Counted from the stretch's first letter, positions 13,870 to 26,829 are shown. The stretch: DNA of 64,000 bases from Avena insularis (GCA_023614405.1 CM042694.1:355464010-355528009); one strand, 5' to 3'. Made by a program: numbers and translations. The notes: generated from the sequence alone by a model not told the origin.

Positions 13870-15870
13870 AACACTAGAGTCATTGCATGTGTGTTATTTT
13901 CACAAACCACACATGGATCCACCAGTGTAATTGCATGTGTGCTCTTTCCACAAACTTCATATGGATCCACCAGTGTTCATTGCATGTGTGTTCTTTTCCA
14001 CAAACCACATATGAATCAACCAGTGGTCATTGCACGTGTGTTCTTTTTCACAAACCACATATGTACCCACTAGAGTCATTGCATGTATGTTCTTATACTA
14101 AAACCAGCACTAGAGTCATTGCATGTGTGTTCTTTCCACAAACCACACATGGATCCACGGGTGTCATTGCATGTGTGTTCTTTCCACAAACCACACATGG
14201 ATCAACCAGTGTTCATTGCATGTGTGTTCTTTCCACAAACCACACATGGATCAACCAGTGTCATTGCATGTGTGTTCTTTCCACAAATCACATATGGACC
14301 CACTAGAGTCATTGCTTGTGTGTTCTTATACTAAACCCAGCATTAGATTCATTACATGTGTGTTCTTTTCACAAATAACATATGGATCCACTAGTGTTCA
14401 CTACATGTGTGTTCTTTCCACAAAACACTTATGGATCCACGAGTGTTCATTGTATCTATGTTCTTTTCCACAAACCACATATGGATCAACCCGTGTTCAT
14501 TGCATGTGTGTTCTTTTCACAAACCAAACATGGATCCACCAGTGTCATTGCATGCGTGTTCTTTCCACAAACCACACATGGATCAACCAGTGGTCATTGC
14601 ATGTGTGTTCTTTTCCACGAACCACATATGGATCCATTAGAGTCATTGAATGTGTGTTATTCCCACAAACCACACATGGATCAACCAATGGCATTGCATG
14701 TGTGTTCTTTCCACAAACCACACACGGATCAACCAGTGTTCAATGCATGTGTGTTCTTTCCACAAACCACACATGGATCAACCAGTGGTCATTGCATGTG
14801 TGTTCTTTTCCACAAACCACATATGGATCCATTAGAGTCATTGCATGTGTGTTATTTCCACAAACCACACATGGATCAACCAATGGCATTGCATGTGTGT
14901 TTTTCCACAAACCACACATGGATCAACCAATGTCATTGCATGTGTGTTCTTTCCACAAATCACATATGGACCGACTAGAGTCATTGCTTGTCTGTTCTTA
15001 TACGAAAACCAGCACTAGAGTCATTGCATGTGTGTTCTTTTCCACAAACCACATATGGATCCATTAGAGTCATTGCATGTGTGTTATTTCCAAAACCACA
15101 CATGGATCAACCAGTGGCATTGCATGTGTGTTCTTTCCACAAACCACACATGGATCAACCAGTGTCATTGCATGTGTGTTCTTTCCACAAATCACATATG
15201 GACCCACTAGAGTCATTGCTTGTGTGTTCATATACTAAAACCAGCACTAGAGCCATTGCATGTGTGTTCTTTTCACAAAAAACATATGGATCCACCAGTG
15301 TTCACTTCATGTGTGTTCTTTCCCCAAACCACTTATGGATCCACTAGATGTCATTGCATGTCTGTTCTTTCCACAAACCACATATGGGTCAACCAGTGGC
15401 ATTGCATATGTGTTCTTTTCACAAATCACATATGGACCTACTAGAATTATTGCTTGTGTGTTCTTATACTAAAACCAACACTAGAGTCATTGCATGTGTG
15501 TTCTTTTCACAAACCACACATGGATCCACCAGTGTCATTGCATGTGTGTTCTTTCCACAAACCACATATGGATCCACCAGTGTTCATTGCATGTGTGTTC
15601 TTTTATACAAACCACATATGGATCAACCAGTCGTCATTGCATGTGTGTTCTTTTTCACAAACCATATATGGACCCACTAGAGTCATTGCATGTGTGTTCT
15701 TATACTAAAACCAGCACTAGAGTCATTACATGTGTGTTCTTTCCACAAACCACACATGGATCCACCGGTGTCATTGCATGTGTGTTCTTTCCACAAACCA
15801 CACATGGATCAACCAGTGGTCATTGCATGCGTGTTGTTTTCCACGAACCACATATGGATCAACCAGTGCT
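13870..15870. repeat. Partial fourth higher-order copy, rearranged
   Basis: From AACACTAGAGTC at 13870 the monomer order matches copy 2 from 7761 onward, including the TTATTTTCACAAACC, TCCACGGGTGTC and TAAACCCAGC monomers. Around 14.75 kb a block of about 145 bp present in copy 2 is missing. The region also overlaps the start of the long-range duplicate of the window's left end. Edges are approximate. Confidence 0.6.
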
Positions 15871-18060
15871 CATTGCATGTGTGTTCTTTTCACAAACCAC
15901 ATATGGATGAACCAGTGTTCATTGCATGTGTGTTCTTTCCACAAACCACACATGGATCAACCAGTGTTCATTGCATGTGTGTTCTTTCCACAAACAACAT
16001 ATGGATCCACCAGTGTTCACTACATGTGTTTTGTTTCCACAAACCACTTATGGATCCACTAGTGTTCATTGTATGTGTGTTCTTTTCCACAAACCACATA
16101 TGGATCAACCAGTGTTCATTGCATGTGTGTTCTTTTCACAAACCACACATGGATCCATCAGTGTCATTGCATGCGTGTTCTTTCCACAAACCACACATGG
16201 ATCAACCAATGGTCATTGCATGTGTGTTCTTTTCCACAAACAACATATGGATCATTGCATGTGTGTTATTTCCACAAACCACAAATGGATCAACCAGTGT
16301 TCACTGCATGTGTGTTGTTTTCACAAACCACATGTGGACCCACTAGAGTCATTGCATGTGTGTTCTTATACTAAAACCAGCACTAGAGTCATTGCATGTG
16401 TGTTCTTTTCCACAAACCACATATGGATCCATTAGAGTCATTGCATGTGTGTTATTTCCAAAACCACACATGGATCAACCAGTGGCATTGCATGTGTGTT
16501 CTTTCCACAAACCACACATGGATCAACCAGTGTCATTGCATGTGTGTTCAGTCCACAAAGCACATATGGATCAACCAATGGCATTGCATGTGTGTTCTTT
16601 TCACAAACCACATATGGATCAACCAGTGTTCACTCCATGTGTGTTCTTTCCACAAACCACTTATGGATCCACCAGTGTTCATTGTATGTGTGCTCTTTTC
16701 CACAAACCACATATGGATCCATTAGAGTCATTGCATGTGTGTTCTTTCCACAAACCACACATGGATCAACCAATGGCATTGCATGTGTGTTCTTTCCACA
16801 AACCACACATGGATCAACCAGTGGCATTGCATGAGTGTTCTTTCCACAAATCACATATGGACCCACTAGAGTCATTGCTTGTGTGTTCTTATACTAAAAC
16901 CAGCACTAGAGTCATTGCATGTGTGTTCTTTTCACAAACAACATATGGATCCACCAGTGTTCACTTCATGTGTATTCTTTCCACAAACCACTTATGGATC
17001 CACCAGTGTTCATTGCATGTGTGTTCTTTTCCACAAACCACATATGGATCAACCAGTGGTCATTGCATGTGTGTTCTTTTCACAAACTACATATGGACCC
17101 GCTAGAGTCATTGCATGTGTGTTCTTATACTAGAGCTAGCAATAGAGTCATTACATGTGTGTTCTTTCCACAAACCACACATGGATCAACTAGTGTCATT
17201 GCATGTGTGTTCTTTCCACAAACAACATATGGATCAGCCAATGGTCATTGCATGTGTGTTCTTTTCACAAACCACATATGGTCCCACTAGAGTCATTGCA
17301 TGTGTGTTCTTTCCACAAACCACATATGGATCCACCAGTGTTCACTGCATGTGTGTTCTTTCCACAAACCACTTATGGATCCACTAGTGTTCACTGCATG
17401 TGTGTTCCTGACATGAACCACATAGGGATCCACCAGTGTTCACTGCATGCGTGTTCCTGACATGAACCACATATGGACCCACTAGATTCATTGCATGTGT
17501 GTTCTTTTCACAAACCACATATGGATCTACCAGTGTTCACTGCATGTGTGTTCTTTCCACAAACAACTTACGATCCACCAGTGTTCACTACACGTGTGTT
17601 CCTGACATGAACCACATATGGATGCACCAGTGTTCAATGCATGTGTGTTCCTGACATGAACCACATATGGAGCCACTAAAGTCATTGCATGTGTTTTCTT
17701 TTCACAAACCACATATGGATCCACAAGTGTTTACTACATATGTGTTCTTTCCACAAACCACTTATGGATCCACCAGTGTTTATTGCATGTGTGTTCTTTT
17801 CCGCAGACCAATTATGGATCAACCAGTGGTCATTGCATGTGTGTTCTTTTCACAAACCACATGTGGACCCACTAGAGTCATTGCATGTGTGTTCTTTCCA
17901 AAAACCACACATGGATCCACTAGTGTTCATTGCATGTCTGTTCTTTTCCACAAACCACATATGGATCAACTAGTGGTCATTGCATGTGTGTTCTTTTCAC
18001 AAACCACATGTGGACCCACTAGAGTCATTGCATGTGTGTTCCTGACATGAACCACATATG
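14972..18060. repeat. Second copy of the array block at about 1-4170
   Basis: Base 4 onward matches base 14975 onward: the GTCTGTTCTTATACG monomer, the CAAAAAACATATGG monomer near 310 and 15280, and the TACCAGTGTTC/CTTACGATCC monomers near 3630-3680 and 17525-17570 occur in the same order. The offset is about 14971 at the left and about 13886 at the right, so roughly 1.1 kb is missing inside this copy, near the 1.4-2.9 kb region that itself holds a 514-bp internal duplication. This indicates a repeat order above the 3.2-kb unit. Confidence 0.65.
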
Positions 18061-21000
18061 GACCCACTAGAGTCATTGCATGTGTGTTCTTTCCACAAAA
18101 CACACATGGATCAACCAGTGTCATTGCATGTGTGTTCTATCCAACAACCACATATGGATCAACCAATGGCATTGCATGTGTGTTCCTCTCACCAACCACA
18201 TATGGATCAACCAGTGTTCACTGCATGTGTGTTCTTTCCACAAACCACTTATGGATCCACCAGTGTGCATTGCATGTGTGTTCTTTTGCACAACCCACAT
18301 ATGGATCCATTAGAGTCATTACATGTGTGTTCTTTCCACAAACCACACATGGATTAACCAGTGGCATTGCATGTGTGTTCTTTCCACAAACCACATATGG
18401 ATCAACCAGTGGCATTGCATGTGTGTTCTTTTCAAAAATCACATGTGGACCCACTAGAGTCATTGCATATGTGTTCTTACTAAAACCAGCACTAGACTCA
18501 CTGCATGTGTGTTCTTTCCACAAACCACACATGGATCCACCAGTGTTCATTGCATGTGTGTTCTTTTACACAAACCACATATGGATCAACCAGTGGTCAT
18601 TGCATGTGTGTTCTTTTCACAAACCACATGTGGACCCACTAGAGTCATTGCATGTGTGTTCCTGACACGAACCACATATGGACCCAGTAGAGTCATTGCA
18701 TGTGTGTTCTTTCCACAAACCACACATGGATCAACCAGTGTCATTGCATGTATGTTCTATCCACAAACCACATATGGATCAACCAATGGCATTGCATGTG
18801 TGTTCTTTTCACAAACCACATATGGATCAACCAGTGTTCACTGCATGTGTGTTCTTTCCCCAAACCACTTATGGATCCACCAGTGTTCATTGCATGTGTG
18901 TTCTTTTCCACAAACCACATATGGATCCATTAGAGTCATTGCATGTGTGTTCTTTCCACGAACCACACATGGATTAACCTATGGCATTGCATGTGTGTTC
19001 TTTCCACAAACCACATATGGATCAACCAATGGCATTGCATGTGTGTTCTTTTCACAAATCACATATGGACCCACTAGAGTCATTGCTTGTGTGTTCTTAT
19101 ACTAAAACCAGCACTAGAGTCATTGGATGTGTGTTCTTTCCACAAACCACATATGGATCAACCAGTGTTCACTGCATGTGTGTTCTTTCCACAAACCACT
19201 TATGGATCCACCAGTGTTCATTGCATATGTGTTCTTTTCCACAAACCACATATGGATCAACTAGTGGACATTGCATGTGTGTTCTTTTCACAAACTACAT
19301 GTGGACCCACTAGAGTCATTGCATGCGTGTTCTTACACTAGAACTAGCACTAGAGACATTGCATGTGTGTTCTTTCCACAAACCACACATGGATCAACCA
19401 GTGTCATTGCATGTGTGTTCTTTCCACAAACCATATATGGATCAACCAATGGCATTGCATGTGTGTTCTTTTCACAAACCACATATGGATCGACCAGTGT
19501 TCACTGCATGTGTGTTCTTTCCACAAACGACATATGGATCCACCAGTGTTCACTACATGTGTGTTCTTTCCACAAACCACGTATGGATCCACCAGTGTTC
19601 ATTGCATGTGTGTTCTTTTCCACAAACCACATGTGGATCAACCAGTGGTCATTGCATGTGTGTTCTTTTCACAAACCACATGTTGACCCACTAGAGTCAT
19701 TGCATGAGTGTTCTCATACTAGAACTAGCACTAGAGTCATTGCATGTGTGTTCTTTCCACAAACCACGCATGGATCAACCAGTGTCATTGCATGTGTGTT
19801 CTTTCCAGAAACCACATATGGATCAACCAGTGGTCATTGCATGTGTGTTCTTTTCACAAACCACATATGGACCCACTAGAGTCATTGCATGTGTGTTCTT
19901 TCCACAAACCACATATGGATCCACCAGTGTTCACTACATGTGTGTTATTTCCACAAACCAGTTATGGATCCACCAGTGTTCACTGCATGTGTGTTCCTGA
20001 CATGAACCACATATGGATCCACCAGTGTTCACTACATGTGTGTTCCTGACATGAACCACATATGGACCCACTAGAGTCATTGCTTGTGTGATCTTTCCAC
20101 AAACCACACATGGATCCACCAGTGTCCATTGCATGTGTGTTCTTTTCCACAAACCACATATAGATCAACCAATGGTCATTGCATGTGTGTTCTTTTCACA
20201 AACCACATGTGGACCCACTAGAGTCATTGCATGTGTGTTCCTGACATGAACCACATATGGACCCACTAGAGTCATTGCATATGTGTTCTTTTCACAAACC
20301 ACACATGGATCAACCAGTGTCATTGCATGTGTGTTCTATCCACAAACCACATATGGATCAACCAATGGCATTGCATGTGTGTTCTTTTCACAAACCACAT
20401 ATGGACCAACCAGTGTTCACTACATGTGTGTTCTTTCCACAAACCACTTATGGATCCACCAGTGTTCATTGCATGTGTGTTCTTTTCCTCAAACCACATA
20501 TGGATCCATTAGAGTCATTGCATGTGTGTTCTTTCCACAAACGACAGATGGATTAACTAGTGGAATTACATGTGTGTTCTTTCCACAAACCACATATGGA
20601 TCAACCAGTGGCATTGCATGTGTGTTCTTTTCACAAATCACATATGGACCCACTAGAGTCATTGCTTGTGTGTTGTTATACTAAAACCAGCACTAGAGTC
20701 ATTGCATGTGTGTTCTTTCCACAAACCACATATGGATCCACCTGTGTTCACTACATGTGTGTTCTTTCCACAAACCACTTATGGATCCACCAGTGTTCAT
20801 TGCATGTGTGTTCTTTTCCACAAACCGCATGTGGATCAACCAGTGGTCATTGCATGTGTGTTCTTTTCACAAACCACATGTGGACCCACTAGAGTCATTG
20901 CATGTGTGTTCTTATACTAGAACTAGCACTAGAGTCATTGCATGTGTGTTCTTTCCACAAACCACACATGGATCAACTAGTGTCATTGCATGTGTGTTCT

Positions 21001-21334
21001 TTCCACAAACCACATATGGATCAACCAGTGGTCATTGCATGTGTGTTCTTTTCGCAAACCACATATGGACCCACTAGAGTCATTGCATGTGTGTTATTTC
21101 CACAAACCACATATGGATCCACCAGTGTTCACTGCATGTGTGTTCTTTTCACAAAACACTTATGGATCCACCAGTGTTCACTGCATGTGTGTTCCTGACA
21201 TGAACCACATATGGATCCACCAGTGTTCAGTGCATGTGTGTTCCTGACATGAACCACAAATGGACCCACTAGAGACATTGCATGTGTGTTCTTTTCACAA
21301 ACCACATATGGATCCACCAGTATTCACTGCATGT

Positions 21335-21339
21335 GTGTT
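21335..21339. other. Target-site duplication of element A, left copy (GTGTT)
   Basis: GTGTT directly precedes the TGATGG terminus of element A and is repeated directly after its TATCA terminus at 60208-60212. GTGTT is part of every satellite monomer, so removing the insertion restores a normal monomer in phase. Confidence 0.93.
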
Positions 21340-22966
21340 TGATGGCTCTGTGTAAGGCGCCTAGAAAAGTGCTGGTGCGATGATGATGTAGAGCTCGTTG
21401 GGAACCCCAATTGGAAGGTATGATGAGCACAGCAGCAAGTTTCCCTCAGTTATGAAACCAAGGTTTAATCGAACCAGTAGGAGCAAGGAAACACCCGAAA
21501 GGTGTTACTAGATGAGCTTTGGCAGGGCGCACTACCGGTGCTAGTAGCAACGTGGAGACCTGCACAACAGAACCATAGAACTTTGTCCCCAACTTGCGAT
21601 GAGGTTGTCAATCTCACCGTGTTTTGCAGAAAACAAAGGATTAAACGTATCGAAAGGAAAGAAGTAAAAGTTTGCAGAAAGTAAACACAAAGTAGTAAAT
21701 AGTTGTAGATTGTACGTAAAGAAAAAGGACTGGGATCCATAGTTCACTAGAGGTGGCTCTCCTTAGATAGATAACATGCTGGGTGAACATATTACAGCGG
21801 GGCAATTGCAAACACCGAGAAAGCAATACATGCATATACTAATCATCTTCACTCCTTTGAGACTTGATTGGGCACTGCAACATAATACATAGACCGCCAT
21901 CCAACTGCATCTATGACTAATAATCCACCTTCAGGTTATCATCCGAACCCCCTCCAGTATTAAGTTGCAAGCAACAGATTATTGCTTTACGAACTGCGTC
22001 TAAAGTAAACAATACGATTGTTCTATGAACAAAGGATTGTTGTTTTCTCCCTATTAGCAACAACACATCTAGTACCTTAGAGATTTCTGTCACTTCCCCA
22101 GATTACCAGAGGCATGAACCCACTATCGAGCATAAATACTAACTCTTGGAGTTGCTAGCATCTACTTGGCCAAGATAGCTACTAACAACGGAAAGCATGC
22201 AAGATCACAAATAACAAAGACATGATAGAATCAATAATCAATCTGAAATAGCATCTCAATATCCATCGGATCCCCGCAAACACAACATGTATGAATTACA
22301 AATAGATGATCTTGATCATGAACGGAGCTCACAAGATCTAAACATGAAAGCACAAAGGAGGAGAACCAGCCATCTAGCTACTACATGGATCCGTAGTCCA
22401 AGGATGAACTACTCACGCATCACACCGGAGGCTTGCATGGTGATGAAGAAGGCCTCCAGGGTGAATTCCCCTCTTCGGAAGGGTGCCGAGAAGAGCTTTA
22501 GATCCCTCCCGATCTAGGGATGGAGATGACGGCGGCTACAGACTCTTTCGTGGATTTTTGATCGGGCACTTAGGGTTTTCGTCCCGAGGGCATCTTATAG
22601 TCAGAAGGGGAGGCCGAGGGGGTGCCGGGAGTGGCCACACCACCCCATGGCATGGGCCAGGCCTGGCCGCGCGGCCAGGTGGTGTGGTGGCTCCCTGGCC
22701 CTTCTCTGTCTCGTATTCTGGCACTTGATCACTTCCGGAAAAATAGGCACTTTGGCTTTTTTCCAGTCTAATTCCGAGAATAATCATTTTCTGACTTTCC
22801 TAGAACCAAAAACAGCAGAAAACAGGCAGCTGGCACAGTGGCTCTTGTTAATAGGTTATTCCAAGAAATCATATGAAAAGTACTCCAAAGTTGGAACAAA
22901 ACACAAGAAAGTGGATAAAACCAAGCATGGAACATAAAAAATTATAGATACATTTGCAATGTATCA
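21340..22966 (-). repeat. Element A downstream LTR (intact, 1627 bp)
   Basis: Runs from TGATGG to TGTATCA and matches the split LTR at 26830-26996 plus 58770-60207 throughout. On the minus strand it starts TGATACATTG, the TGATAC-type start shared by many cereal Ty3 elements. No gene lies in it; short open frames are incidental. Confidence 0.93.
22591..22600 (-). promoter_or_regulatory. TATA-like box in element A downstream LTR
   Basis: The minus strand reads CTATAAGATG, followed by a C/G-rich stretch and ACGAAAACCC. The same word is kept in the other LTR at 59848-59857. Position inside the LTR fits a core promoter; no start site can be seen. Confidence 0.5.
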
Positions 22967-22980
22967 ACATCCCCAAGCTT
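22967..22980 (-). other. Element A polypurine tract
   Basis: Directly inside the downstream LTR the minus strand reads AAGCTTGGGGATGT and then the LTR start TGATAC. The purine-rich word next to the LTR is the expected primer for plus-strand DNA synthesis. Confidence 0.75.
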
Positions 22981-25751
22981 AATTCCTGCTCGTCCTCGAG
23001 TAGGTAAGTGATAAAAAGAAAGGATAATTTTTCAAGTGACATGCACCATCAAAGACTTGATCAAAGTATTTGTAAAACATTCAAAGCTGGGATCATAGTA
23101 CTTCAATCATAACATGAAAGACAAAGTTCTAGCAGTAAGCAGAGAAACTATGATGCAACATGAAAAGGCACAAACAAAAGATTCATGAATAACAATGCTT
23201 TGCAAGACGTTTGTTTGTTTCACATAAAGAAAACATAGCATAATAGTATTCAGCCTGTCCCTCAATAGAGTAGCAAATATAAATGCATAGGACACCTTCA
23301 AAGTTCATAAGAGTGACTAGATACAATAGTTTAAAACAAGCAATATCAAGATATGCATCAATCAACTAGTCTTGGGAATATGCACATAGAACTAAGAATG
23401 GCCACTATGCTCTCAAAGTAGGTGCATAAAGGTAGAAGGTGGAGACTCAATATAATGGTAGAAGAAATGCCTTCATAGAAGGAAGTAGGGATTCAAGTCT
23501 CATAAAGAGCTTCCAAAAATTATGGTACTTATAGCTTTCATCTCTCATTGCCCCTATCATAAGCATCTTGAAGTGATTAAGGTTAAAGTGAACAAACTAT
23601 GGTGTACATGCTTGACGAAGTATAAGTCAGAAATCTCATGTCCCTTGTATACGAGGGCCGCTCCTCATGCTACTCAAGTTTAGTCACCGGTAAGTTCTTG
23701 TCATTGTAAGTACATGTGTATCATTGAGAACCGCCAACGGGGTACCCCTTGCCCGATGATACGGAAGAATCCCCATATCAAAATGATAAGGCAAGCAGAC
23801 AACGAGCATCTCAGCATTCTTCTTATTTACCATGGGAATATGGTGCTTTTTTCTCTCTTTCCTCTTTTCATAGTATCTTTTTTTTCTTTTATCTTTTTTT
23901 TTCTCAATATAGGACTCTTTTTTTATAAGAAGAATGCTTCATAGACATCTCATTATGGTTACGCTGCAGGTTTCCACCATGTCAGCATGGATTGAACCAA
24001 TGACCAGGCGTTTCTCTAACACATATACATAACTCCATGGACTTACAAGCTCCCCTTTCATTTCACACCGATGACATCCATATACAAAAGAGCATGATAT
24101 CAACTAGGTACAAGTACAGAGTGCAATGTTGAAAGCGTTCCCCATGAAAGCATGGTTCTGCTAATTCCCAACAAATAAATGCAAGCATATACAACATAGA
24201 AGACACAATGGTTCAAGTTTATTAAGGGCAAGTAAAGTAAAGTGTGCCATCAAGTTCGTGAGAGCTTTAATCACTAGTTTTCTCATAACAAGTTTAATTT
24301 GGAAGGTAAACAAAAGCATGAATATACTTGGAATAGCATAAGCTAGTAGGTAGGTATGGTGGACTCTTTGGAATAACTTGGTTTAGGGAGTTGGATGCAT
24401 GAGTGAAACTCATACTTGGTTGTGGAGGCTAGCAAAAGACTGGGAGCGACAAACTAAGAGAGCAATAATGGCCATAATCATGCAAAGCGACAAAACATCA
24501 TTAATCAAAGCATAAAGTGATACTACAAGTTGAAAACTAAAGGATCATAAAGGCTATGGTGACTTGTGATAGTCATAACATGGTGTGAGCATGTGCCAAG
24601 TCAACCCAAATAAAGCATCAAAGGAGAATACCACTATACTATGCTTTAATATGCTAAAACAACGCATGATTCATCCAAGGCACATTAAGCAATCTCAATT
24701 GTTTATAACAAGTCATGCTACAGCAAAGAATACTAAGCATAAAGCCAAAACAATATTAAGCATGGCATGACAAAGCATGGGCCACAGTAAAAAACAAGCT
24801 CTCTTTACCACATGAGTATGAACTTTCCTACTCTTTTCCAAACCAAACCAAACCATTTGCAAACCAATGTATGAAAGAGGGGGTCCAACCAATTTATTCA
24901 GAAAACTAAGAAAACCAAGCAAGCTAAAAACCAAAACCAAAACGAAGAAGAAGACGCTCCAAGAACAACACAACTGTGCATGAAACAATAAAAATGAAGC
25001 GTTTGGAAGAAACCTAGGATTTTTATTGATGAAGAGGACGATGCCTTGGGCATCCCCAAGCTTTGACGCTTGTACTTCTTGGATATTTCTTGGGGTGACA
25101 CACGTGGAATCCCCAAGCTTGAGCTTTACTCCATCCTTCATCTTGTTACTCATTCCTTCCATACACCTGAAAATTTTCATTCATACAAAACTTCACACAA
25201 TCTTTATTAGCAACATTAGTGCACTTAAGATAAATAAGTCTTAAGGTTTAGTTCTAACACCAAATAAAATTCCATTAGAACACTAGCTACTGTAGCACTT
25301 CCTTCAAAAAGCTCAATTCCCCATAAGAACTCAAAAAGGAACCAACAAGAAGCAAATGCAGAAAATGGCAGAAATCTGTCAAAACAGACCAGCAGGTAAA
25401 GACGATTTTTTTGAAGATGTTCTGTTGCTCAAATAAAAAGTTTTGAACTAACGAAAGTTAGATAACAACATGGGGCAGACGCACAAAACATTACAGCTCA
25501 ATCCGACATACAGAGCTCTCTCACGATTTTTTACGGTGAAGCACAAAAATCTGTTTCGGAACAGCAACTTTCCCAATCATTACTTCTCTCTCATTAGAGG
25601 TTACTCTTGGCACAAAAAGCAAATAAAAAGGATATGGAGCGGTTATTACAGAGGTAATAACTTCCAAGACTCGTCTAAAACTTTTGGGTTATCTCCCAAT
25701 AAGTACTTTTCTTTAACGCCTTTAAGTTAGACATAAGAAGCAAAGAAAGAA
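22981..25751 (-). other. Element A long non-coding internal region
   Basis: About 2.8 kb between the stop of the gag-protease relic and the polypurine tract. It is AT-rich and has no convincing coding frame; a 155-codon minus-strand frame at 24713-25180 has no recognisable domain. A T-rich plus-strand tract at about 23845-23935 is purine-rich on the element's sense strand. The words CCCCAAGCTT recur at about 22970, 25055 and 25110. In complete relatives reverse transcriptase and integrase would lie upstream of such a region; here they are absent. Confidence 0.7.
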
Positions 25752-26504
25752 TCAAGTGTTCTCAAATGAAGAAGCATTAAAACCAACTTTCTTGCCCTTA
25801 CCTCTCTTATTTTTATTCTTAACCTTTGGGAAAATGTGATTGTTTGGTGGAGAAGAAAGTTGCATGGTCCCCTTTCCCACATCTATTATTGCTCCAAGGA
25901 GTTCTAATAGGGACCTTCCAAGTGTAATTTGTCCTTTTCCTGCACATTCAATAACAAGATAATTAGTAGAAATCATTTTCCCAAGGATCTTTGTAAACAC
26001 TCCTTCAGCTATTCCAATAGGTAATATGGTAGCATTATTAGCAAGATATATTTCTTTTCCTCCTTGAGTAAGCCCCCAAAGATTCAAAGATTCATAAATA
26101 TCTTTGGGCATAAGACAAAATTCAGACATGATATCGCTGCGGGCTTGAAAAGTTTCAGTGTTTATCTCAATCTTTACTGTAGGGAGCCACTTTGATGGTT
26201 CAGAATTTATTGGAACATAATTGTGATGCTCCCTAAGCGTATTATAGCAATCTTTTAAGCTAGTAGTGCTAGTCTCAAGAGTGTTCAACCTAGCAAATAT
26301 TCTTGCGAAAGAAATATCAGTTTGGCTAGGCATGTTGTAAGTGAGGATCAATTTCTTTATAGCATTAGTAGCATCATCCTCATGACATTGGAGGAAATCT
26401 CCTCCCACAACAGCATCTAAAGCATATCTATAGCAAAGAGCAATCCCAAGGTAAAAACTGCTAAGGAACAAGCTTTGAGTCATTTTAGGCTCACTTTTTT
26501 TCAT
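25752..26504 (-). pseudogene. Element A condensed gag-protease relic (250 codons)
   Basis: The first third resembles the core of Athila/Tat-type gag: an FYLG motif, then YRYALDAVVGGDFL and an acidic stretch before AIKKLI. The second half resembles a plant Ty3 aspartic protease: LMPKDIYESL, NYLVIECAGKGQITLGRSLL and GAIIDVGKGTMQL match the usual order of flap and LGRP-like segments. The catalytic loop reads DIMSEF where relatives have D-L-G or D-S-G, so the first Asp is kept but the Gly is lost and activity is unlikely. No zinc knuckle, reverse transcriptase or integrase follows; the protein ends in a Lys-rich tail. Gag and protease have thus been fused by internal deletion. The start at 26504 is only the first ATG of this frame; the gag start lies in the fragment just upstream. 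Confidence 0.75.
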
Positions 26505-26613
26505 GTAGATCAGATATTCTAGACCAAGCTTCCTTAAAACTTTCCTCGATTCCTTGTTTAAAAGTGAAAATCATTTCCTCGGGTGACATAGTGATTGGAG
26601 CAAGGCTAGACAT
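26491..26613 (-). pseudogene. Element A gag N-terminal fragment (40 codons)
   Basis: A short minus-strand frame starting at ATG 26613 contains MSPEEMIFTF and KQGIEESFKEAWSRISDL, matching the FKQG...ESFxEAWxR motif that opens Athila/Tat gag domains. It overlaps the start of the longer relic in a different frame and stops right after a run of seven A. One fewer base in that run would make the two frames continuous, so they are probably one gag broken by a homopolymer indel (mutation or sequencing). Confidence 0.65.
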
Positions 26614-26800
26614 AGTGGCAACTCAAGATAGGAACTAATTTTTTTGTGTTTTTGAAATAAGAAAGCAAACTAGTAAAACTAATTTTTTTGTATTTTTTGA
26701 AGAATAAAACAAGCAAACAAAGCAAAAAGAAACTAAGCAAAACAAAAAACAAAGTAAAGAGATTGGTTATGAGGGACTCCCCTTGTGAAGATGTCCTTGA

Positions 26801-26819
26801 CTCCCCGACAACGGCGCCA
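26801..26819 (-). other. Element A primer-binding site (tRNA-Asp type)
   Basis: The minus strand reads TGGCGCCGTTGTCGGGGAG. This is complementary to the 3' end of plant tRNA-Asp apart from one change, and lies ten bases inside the upstream LTR. tRNA-Asp priming is typical of Athila/Tat-side elements. Confidence 0.85.
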
Positions 26820-26829
26820 GAAAAATGCT

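Larger units (their letters stand above)
1..21339. repeat. Satellite array, left of the retrotransposon nest
   Basis: The whole stretch is a head-to-tail array of a 48-49 bp monomer with the conserved half CATTGCATGTGTGTTC followed by a variable half such as TTTCCACAAACCACACATGG and a junction such as ATCAACCAGTGT. Recurrent subtypes are TTCTTTTCACAAACC, TTCCTGACATGAACC, TTCTATCCACAAACC and a 40-bp short form containing CTTATACTAAAACCAGCACT. Nearly every long monomer carries CATATG or CACATGG, and many carry GGATCC. The array is all in one orientation. No unique sequence interrupts it. I do not recognise it as a named satellite family. Open frames of up to 314 codons run through it in several frames on both strands because the repeat is poor in stop codons; they are not genes. 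Confidence 0.97.

Noticed and set aside
14123..15067. 314-codon open frame with repeated Cys/His motifs, and similar frames of 100-250 codons across the array
   Set aside because: These are translations of the 48-49 bp satellite. Several frames are open at once, starts are just the ATG in each monomer, and the reading frame rotates with monomer length.
1..21339. CRISPR-like repeat-spacer pattern
   Set aside because: The half-conserved, half-variable look comes from monomer subtypes. The variable halves recur many times and are related to each other, and the context is a plant genome.
24713..25180. 155-codon minus-strand frame in element A
   Set aside because: No recognisable domain, low-complexity hydrophobic runs, and a position in the non-coding 3' part of the element.
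26491..26510. Programmed -1 frameshift at the A7 run in element A gag
   Set aside because: Joining the frames needs the opposite shift, so a homopolymer indel is the simpler reading.
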